Origin: Thermothielavioides terrestris NRRL 8126
Lineage: Eukaryota > Ascomycota > Sordariomycetes > Sordariales > Chaetomiaceae
DNA: 64,000 nucleotides
Assembly: GCF_000226115.1 (NCBI RefSeq)
Contig: NC_016457.1
Span: forward strand, 7,192,001-7,256,000
Reading direction: 5' to 3'
Both the position numbers and the translations under genes were made by a program. Position 1 is the stretch's first letter. Every line of letters starts with the position of its first letter. The notes beneath the pieces were generated by a model. That model was not told the DNA's origin, did not search any database, and saw only the letters and a program-made list of their open reading frames with translations. Of the stretch, positions 57,471 to 64,000 are shown one piece after another.

Positions 57471-59426
57471 ACATCGGCTGTCAGGCTAGTGTAAACGAGC
57501 GGCTTGGCTGCGGTCGTTGCTAGCAGCCCGTCAGGCTGTACATCGGAGCATGTCGAGTTCCAGCTCTGCCGCGACGACAGCTTGGTCAGGCTGAGGTCGC
57601 GCAAAACAGAAGAAAGCACATCCAAGATCCTCAGCTTGCTCGGCAAGAGCCTCCACTTTCGGGGAGGCGCAAGGGGGGGAGCCGGCTGTCCCGACGGGGA
57701 GTCAAATGAGCTCGATCGGCGGAATCACCGTGTAGGTGATGAGACGTCAATATGGGGAGCAAATATTGCATAACCGCACCCCGAGGGGAAATAATCGACG
57801 CGCCAGCCAGAACAACCGCGGTCGAATAGTTGCAAGCAATCGATCGGTCCGAGATTGACCTGCTGGCTGGGTGGCACTGCGTGGTCAGGACTGCTCCGGA
57901 ATCGCCTTCTTCATTCTTCATGCGCGAGGATAAAGCCTCGGGATTGACAGATCGCCAGATGCACCGCAGCTCACCTAGCCAGCGACAAGGCGGAGATGGA
58001 GGTGGCAGCAGTCGAATCCTGCGGCAACCGTTTCCGCCGCGCTGGAAGCTGGGGGCGCGGGCGAATGAGGTGTTGGAGCGGCGCAACCGACCCCAAACAG
58101 CCTGTCGAGGATATATGAGCTACCCCGCGAGCTTTAGCCAGGCTGCAACACTGGGGAAAGCAACGTCATCTCAATAAATGACCGTCCTCAGAGCTTGGCC
58201 AACGCTCTGTCCCCTGGAGGGATCCGCGGCTTGTTTATTTTCCTGATATTCCAGGAGAGCGCGGACACTGGCTTCCGGCGCCAACACAGGAAGTCGAGCG
58301 TCAGCTGTCGCCCCGAATCCGTCGAACGTACGGTGGTTCGTAGCAGCACGCGGGCGGGCCGATGATCGCGCTCGGCAGTTGAGTGCAGCCAGCGTGCTGG
58401 AGGTACATGTACATGTATCAGGCAGCAGCTGAACTAGAAACTTCGAAACGGAAACTACCAGGTACCTAACGTTAGAAGGAGCGAACGGGGGTGGATGGTC
58501 AGTGATGCCAGGGGCGGCGGCACTCATCGCGTGCGCCTGCGAGGTCTTAATGGCTGTTGGTATCTTGTCCGCTGCAGAATGAGAACGTTTTGAGAACGGA
58601 GAGAATTCCCTCTTGAAGCCGGGTTTCCGACGAAGTTGTTTGGAAGATCGCCGGATGGACGTTCTTGGCGGCCCAGGTCCTGATTGCTGTGGTCCAGTCG
58701 CATGCTTCCTGGCTATGAACTCATTAAGTGTACCCTGGCCTTATCACGGTTATAGTAAGGATAGACCTTCTGGTCCAGTTGTGGCATGCCAAGGAGGGTT
58801 AATATACGGAATACTGCGTATGGCAAATCACTGCCGTCCCAAGTTGCTATGATGTTGCAATCCATAGCAAATTCAAAATGAGCTCAAGTCGCTTCCCAGG
58901 AAGAAGGGGCAACCGCCCTACCGTCGAATGCCTCGTATATGCTATGTACTGTGCAACACCATATCTTCACGCTAAGGTGACAGCATATCAGTGTGGAATC
59001 CTAGTATTCTAACGTTTGATGCGAGGTGATACTGGTGACTGTGGCCTGGTAACTAGAGACATGGACGGAAAGGTAGTGAAGACAGATTTCAGACCACCAG
59101 ACCACCGGTTGGTGAGGGAAAATGCCTGTGAGAACTTCCAGGCATTCCATTGTTTTCCGAAGACACCGTCGTATGAAAGTGTCGAGTTCATACTACATTC
59201 CACGCTAACGTTAGCTTGCCCAGTGCCCAGCGCAGTTCCCAGCGAGACTCGGATGCAATCACAGGACGATAGCAAATACATTGAAAATAGGAAAGGATCA
59301 TCTCATCCTTTGCCTAGTGGGCACCGCAGCTCCAAGCGTGAGTGAGGTAAATACATAAAATGAAGAGAAAAAGACCATCACCTAGGATGGATGCGGGCAA
59401 CGGGACAGCGACAATATTGCAGGTAA

Positions 59427-59729
59427 AACAGAAGCCGTTTTGCGGATGGAGCCCTAAGATTTTACCTGTACAACCTGAGGCGCAGGAAGAGCCTCGGCGA
59501 TGCGGTGCTGGACCGCAATATTTGCTTTGTTGATACTCCGGGGTATGGGTGTCATGAAGGTCTTAGAGACGGAGTGAAGGACGGCTCATATGATCCGTTT
59601 TTGGCTAATCATGGCGACGTCACTGAACAAGCACGCCTTCCACCTGGAACAGGTAGTATCCTCGTTCTCTATGGCTCGAATAGCTTGATATCGACCAAAT
59701 CGCTGCTTCGGCATTGCAAACTGTACTAA
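59427..59729 (+). pseudogene. Relic of a P-loop GTPase (septin-like) gene
   Basis: An open stretch after a TAA at 59424-59426 reads FYLYNLRRRKSLGDAVLDRNICFVDTPGYGCHEGL. The hydrophobic strand CFVD plus TPGYG is the switch-II (G3, DxxG-type) region of septin/TRAFAC GTPases, preceded by a basic stretch as in fungal septin-like proteins. No P-loop is found in any frame just upstream, and the sequence after CHEGL loses resemblance and stops at 59,729. It is best explained as a fragment of a decayed gene. A chance match cannot be excluded. Confidence 0.4.
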
Positions 59730-60475
59730 GCTGCAAAATGCAGTCTATGAGGTGTCAGAATATACGGCCCTGAGCTAGAAGTCCCAATAACGAAAAATGG
59801 GGCAGCGAAGGTTTTTAGCTCAATGGTTCAACATAAGGATCTGACTGCGGTGGAAGTTTGATACGTAGGAACCCGCCCGGGACCTTGAGCTAGTCGGTGT
59901 CTCTTCTGTCAATTTCTCTTCTAACTTTTTCCCGTGCTCTTTCTTTCCTTCAGACTATACACTGCGCAAGGAACCTTCAGTCTGCCGCCCTGATCAAGTG
60001 AACACATGTGTGGATGCCTGAAATCTCCCTCAGCGAACGGGCTCAGCTTCCCACTTTCACTGATAAGTTCCGATACACCTAAAATCACTCGGCCGTTTAT
60101 GCTTGGGAATCCTCTCCCCGCGCCATGGAAGCTCGGTTTCAGATGTACAGTCTGCAATCCGACGGTGCCCAGGGTTCGCGATGAAGTGGTCCGTGGTTGA
60201 GAGACAAACACATTCCATGTAAAAAATACTTTTGCCCGATTTACCCTTGCGGACTGTATGTGCTAGCCTCTTGCCTGTTTCTTCGCACATTTCCATCCGT
60301 TGTAAATCAAGAAACAGTTTGATTCTACAATAACGGAGAGGGATGTCGACGGTGAATGCGCCCGCTGGAAAAAGGCATGCCGGCTTCCACAGTACTCGGA
60401 CAACGGGCGCTATCTCCAGTGGCATCATCTTTCCGGCTATGCGCCGGGTCTTTGATTGTTTCCAAGCCTGTTAGA

Positions 60476-60621
60476 AGCGCCTAAGCCGATACGCGCAAGC
60501 CCTACCGAGCTTCTTGAAGCCGCTCTCTGATGGCGGTTGTTCGGTTTCAGCGCCTAAGCCGATACGCGCAAGCCCTACCGAGCTTCTTGAAGCCGCTCTC
60601 TGATGGCGGTTGTTCGGTTTC
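60476..60621. repeat. Perfect 73-bp tandem duplication
   Basis: Copy 1 is 60476-60548 and copy 2 is 60549-60621. Both begin AGCGCCTAAGCCGATACG and end GGTTGTTCGGTTTC, identical at all 73 positions with no gap between them. A GTTTCCAAG string borders the pair on both sides (about 60,448 and 60,616). Confidence 0.95.
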
Positions 60622-61407
60622 CAAGTTCACGCCCCAACCGTCGGGCCCAAGTCGCCAGATGCCAATGAGTATTCCGTAAATGGGTTCTAAATGGCTGCTG
60701 GCAGAACCATAATGGCCAAAAACTCATCAACGTAATCCCTAGGTGACTACCCACAAGCCCAGTATTCTACCCCTGGAAGGAGGTTTCTGTGCCCGCACCG
60801 GTCCTCGATCCCACCGTTAAAGCTGTTGACCTCCTACTAAGCAAGCCGAGAGCCGAGACGTTAACGGCCGCGATGCTGTGGAGGAAGCGGGGCAGGGTAA
60901 GTGGAGATTCAAGACTGGTCGAACGTCTGAGCGAATTCCGCGGGATGAGAATGAAACACAACACTCAAATGCCCGGAGAAATCTCGCATGACAGTGTTGA
61001 ATGCGGACATATCTCGCACTATCTACCTGCCTTACTTATCTAGTCTATCTCCATTCCTGCCGCAACAGCATCGCACAACGCTTCCAGGTCTGGCACTCCG
61101 TGGAAATCCACACGCAGGCCGCTTGGACGAATGCAACCGTTATTGTGTGTCATGGTTGCGCCGGCCAGCCAGTCATTGGGCGGGCCGCCGGAACCCCCGC
61201 ACTGCGCTGCGTTGCTTGGTGGAAACTATCGAAGCAGAATGGGTGGGGGATTAGTATACAATCGACGAGAATCAACGTTATCGGAGGCTCGTGAGTCTTA
61301 AAAATTCAAATTCCTGTCGAGCACCTTGTGTTCGCTCATCAGCACCCCACAACTGTCGTTCCCCATATCGCCAAGAGCATCCCGGGATCGAAATATTCAG
61401 AATCATT

Positions 61408-62928
61408 ATGGCGTTGACGGCGGCCCTTGCTCTCGCGGCGCTGCTGCCGGCCGCGGCCGGCGAGACGGTCCTCGGCGTCTACATTTTTCATCGGCACGGT
61501 GACCGAACGGCCAAGGAGTGGCCGCCGACGGCGCTGACAGCCCTGGGAACGGAGCAGGTGCTCAGTTCCGGTACCTACTACCGTAACCGCTACATCGGGG
61601 CAAATGCCAGCTCTCCGATCGCCGGCGTCAGCCACGACCTAGCCGTGCTGTCGCAGTTGAGCGTGAGCGCGCCCGTCGACTCGGTGCTTCAGAACTCGGC
61701 CCAGGCCTTTCTGCAGGGCCTGTACCCGCCGGCCGGCTCCGTCGCGACGCAGAAGCTCGCCAACGGCACGGACACCAACCCTCCCCTCGGCGGATATCAG
61801 TACATTCCCGTCAACGCCGTGACAAGCGCTGCGAGTGGTTCCAGTTCCGAGAACAGCGTGTGGCTCCAGGGCACGTCTGGGTGTGGGAACGCTATGATCA
61901 GCAGCAATGAGTACTACACCAGCACCGAGTACCTGGATACGCTGGCTAGCACGGCCGATTTCTACAAGAGCCTCGAGCCTGTCATCAACGGCACCTTCAC
62001 CGAGGCACAGGCCAGCTTCAAAAACGCCTATGCGAGTAGGTAACCCTGTTGTTTCCAGGCGATGCCGCTGGGGAAGGAAGGCATGAATTGAATGTTCACG
62101 ATATAAACAGTCTACGACCTGATTCACGTTGCTACAATCCACAACAGCACCATCCCCTCATCCTCGCTCCTCACCCCTGAGACGCTGCACCAGCTCCAGA
62201 CGCGCGCCGACCAGCACGAGTGGGGGCTGGCCTACAACAGCAGCTCGCCCATCCGCGCGGTCTCGGGCGCCGTGCTCGCCGCGCAGATCGTGCAGTCGCT
62301 GAACAGCACGCTCCAGACGGCCTCGGCCGCCAGCGGCCTGAAGCTGGGCATCCAGTTCGGCGCCTACGGCACGTTCATGTCCTTCTTCGGGCTCGCGCAG
62401 CTGCCGGCCGTGAGCGCCGACTTCACCGGCATGGTCGACTACGCGTCCTCGTTCGCGGTCGAGCTCGTGACCAACTCGACGGCCGCGCGCCCCGCGGCCG
62501 CCGACGTCGCCGTGCGCTTCCTCTTCTCCAACGGCAGCGCCGGCCTCAACGCCGCCGGCCTGCAGCCCTTCCCGCTGTTCGGCCGGCGCGAGACCCTGCT
62601 GCCCTGGGACACCTTCGCCTCCGAGATGGGCAAGTTCGCCATCGGCGACACGGGCGCGTGGTGCCGCGCGTGCGGCAACACCACGGGCGTGTGCGCGGAC
62701 TACGCGGCCGGCGCGGCCGGCGCCGCTGGGGGAGACGCGGGCAACGGCGGCGGCGACGGCGGGGTTTCGAGGCCCGTGGCCGGGGTCATCGGCGCCGTGG
62801 TTACGCTCGTCGTCGTCCTGGCGCTGGAGGGCCTGCTCATGGCCGTCGCTGGCCTGCGGCTAACCAAGAAGAAGGCAGCCTTCAGCACGGAAGCCCAGGC
62901 GGACAAGTTGTCTACGTCCAGTAAGTAA
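61408..62928 (+). CDS. Membrane-anchored histidine-phosphatase-fold protein (clade 2)
   Basis: Two exons (61408-62035 and 62111-62928; 75-nt intron GTAGGT..CAG) encode 481 residues. An upstream in-frame ATG at 61291 adds a polar extension and was rejected because the ATG at 61408 starts a good signal peptide (MALTAALALAALLPAAAG). The phosphohistidine motif follows directly: FHRHGDRTAKEWPP, with RHGDR at 29-33. Many N-x-S/T sites suggest a glycosylated ectodomain. A membrane segment lies at about 432-457 with a short basic tail (TKKKAAF) inside. The second catalytic motif, normally HD/HAE before a hydrophobic helix, reads GAYGTFMSFFGL (Ala294-Tyr295), so the usual proton donor is missing. It may be a non-canonical phosphatase or a pseudo-enzyme; substrate unknown. 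Confidence 0.88.
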
Positions 62929-63573
62929 GGTAGACACCGGAATGGCCATGGAAGTTGCTGTTCGCATTCAGTCTAGCTCAGGTTGTCTCCGTATTGAGTC
63001 ATCTGGTTCTCTCTGATGCGCAACACCCTTAGTGACTAGTAGACGGCGACGGAGTCGGCCGAGGCAGAAACCTGCACTGTGGTATTAGTGTTTCAGGTCA
63101 TGTAGAGACCGCAAGACTCTGTACCTTTGTTAGCGCCAGACTTGACAGGAGAATTACCCGTGGTTTCCTTCCGCATGCTGGCATCAGGCACGTCAGCGTC
63201 TCGTCGCAACCCTAACCCTGTTCAAGCCCTCCGAAGCGACCTCTCCTGCGTCATCGGGCAACCAAGGCACTCGGAGGTCCGTGACTTCTCTCCACCGGCC
63301 TCTCTGAAGGAGGGCGGGCGGATGGGTTTAATTAAATCCGCATGGTTGGTTTCCATCCAGATGGGGATGGTGGAATGATCTTAAGTCCGGAGACAAGCGG
63401 CTCCCCTCCCCTCATGCAAGCAATCCGAGAGAGCCGCGACTTCCCGAGGAAACAACACGCAAAGACAACGACGAAGTCAAGAACCCGTGAGCCAATCGAG
63501 GCCTCTTCACCGGCTCGAGCAAGTTACAGAAACCGAGAGAGACACACCAGGAAACCCCGCCAACACCACCAAA
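62929..63573. other. Intergenic, phosphatase 3' flank and cupin-gene promoter
   Basis: 645 bases; no gene, repeat or clear promoter box seen. Confidence 0.45.
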
Positions 63574-64000
63574 ATGCCGATCCGCCGCCCCGTCCCCGTC
63601 AAGCTTTACAAGAAGGACGCGGCCGAAACGCTGCGCATCGGCCCGCTGACGATCCGCGTGTACGAGGACGGCTCGCTGACCGAGAACCGGGTCAGCGGCG
63701 TGCTGCTCGAGGTGCCCGCCGGCCAGAGCGGGCCGCCGATGCACTGGCACCGCTTCCACGACGAGCTGTTTTTCGTGACCAAAGGTACTTCTTTTTTATT
63801 TCTCTGGCGGCACCCCTCACACTACTGAAGCAAAGAGGGTTTAAACGTCCCATATGGGCGTATGGGCGGCGCGTTGTGGTTGTTTGCTCACGGCGGCGGT
63901 GGCGTAAATGTAGGGACCATGACCTTCGTGACGCCCGACGGCGAGGTGACCGCCTCGGCGGGGGATCTGATGACCGTGCCCCCGGGGGCGATCCACACGT
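63574..64000 (+). CDS. Cupin-domain protein, 5' part only
   Basis: Exon 1 (63574-63784) and the beginning of exon 2 (from 63914) are visible; the 129-nt intron is GTACTT..TAG and splicing keeps frame. The gene runs off the window. The protein starts MPIRRPVPVKLYKKDAAETLRIGPLTIRVYEDGSLTENRVSGVLLEVPAGQSGPPMHWHRFHDELFFVTKGTMTFVTPDGEVTASAGDLMTVPPGAIHT. The cupin motif 1 metal ligands H-W-H and E (residues about 57-63) are present, and motif 2 begins at the right distance (GDLMTVPPGAIHT). Such small single-domain cupins are common in fungal genomes and sometimes belong to secondary-metabolite clusters. No substrate can be given, and no other cluster gene is visible in the window. Confidence 0.85.

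Larger units (their letters stand above)
56495..61407. other. Gene-poor region, 4.9 kb, with relics
   Basis: The first ~1.5 kb belongs to the GH7 promoter. The part from about 58,500 to 60,700 looks lower in GC than its surroundings and has no intact gene. It holds a GTPase-like relic (59,427-59,729) and a perfect 73-bp tandem duplication (60,476-60,621). The histidine-phosphatase promoter occupies the end. Confidence 0.5.

Noticed and set aside
59810..59885. tRNA-like string (TTTAGCTCAATGGTTC...GTTTGATACG)
   Set aside because: A D-arm-like segment and a possible acceptor pairing (GGTTTTT/AGGAACC) exist, but the D-stem and T-stem do not pair, so no functional tRNA fold could be drawn. At best it is a decayed relic.
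60057..60428. 123-codon minus-strand open frame near the tandem duplication
   Set aside because: Composition is less noisy than most, but no motif or supporting exon was found; not enough to call a gene.
58500..60700. Repeat-induced point mutation (RIP) of an old transposon
   Set aside because: The stretch looks somewhat richer in A/T than its neighbours, but I saw no transposase, reverse transcriptase or long repeat and no extreme TpA excess. A RIP index calculation would be needed.
61408..64000. Secondary-metabolite cluster edge (phosphatase-like plus cupin)
   Set aside because: No backbone synthase, cytochrome P450 or transporter is visible before the window ends; adjacency alone is not evidence.

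Overview
The window is nuclear DNA of a filamentous ascomycete. Intergenic gaps are compact, introns are mostly 49-130 nt with GT..AG ends and CTAAC/CTGAC branch sites, and coding sequence is GC-rich. The protein set (CreC, CreD, Mediator subunit 13, a Clr5-domain protein, a secreted GH7 cellobiohydrolase) fits Sordariomycetes. A cellulose-degrading member of Sordariales/Chaetomiaceae is my inference; the species was not identified. Twenty coding genes are supported. The first and last are cut by the window edges.

Layout. 1-8.5 kb: 3' end of a vigilin/Scp160-type KH protein (+), an APH/choline-kinase-like protein (+), an ataxin-10-domain (Ctr86-like) protein (-) and methylthioadenosine phosphorylase (+). 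8.9-17.7 kb: Mediator subunit 13 (-), the nucleolar WD40 protein Enp2 (+) and a small single-span membrane protein (-). 20-29 kb: a 1378-residue coiled-coil protein of unknown role (+), the mitochondrial ribosomal protein bL33m in three tiny exons (-) and alanine aminotransferase (+). 29.8-36.7 kb: proteasome subunit Rpn7 (-) back to back with the cap methyltransferase Abd1 (+), then the Miro GTPase Gem1 (-). 37.7-45.8 kb: the WD40 protein CreC (+) followed by the arrestin-like protein CreD (+). 47-56.5 kb: an Slm1-type PH protein (+), a Clr5-domain protein (+), the SUMO ligase Nse2/Mms21 (-) and a GH7 cellobiohydrolase (-). 56.5-61.4 kb: a gene-poor stretch with a GTPase-like relic and a perfect 73-bp tandem duplication. 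61.4-64 kb: a membrane-anchored histidine-phosphatase-fold protein (+) and the 5' part of a cupin protein (+).

How the genes relate. Most are housekeeping genes read from divergent or convergent pairs, with no operon-like arrangement. The functional theme that stands out is carbon regulation. CreC (partner of the CreB deubiquitinase) and CreD (arrestin adaptor for the HulA/Rsp5 ubiquitin ligase) act on opposite arms of the same ubiquitin switch in Aspergillus, and here they are neighbours. A GH7 cellulase, the class of gene that carbon catabolite repression controls, lies about 9 kb further on. No prokaryotic features (operons, CRISPR, insertion sequences) and no intact transposon or rRNA gene were seen, and no tRNA gene could be supported by eye.
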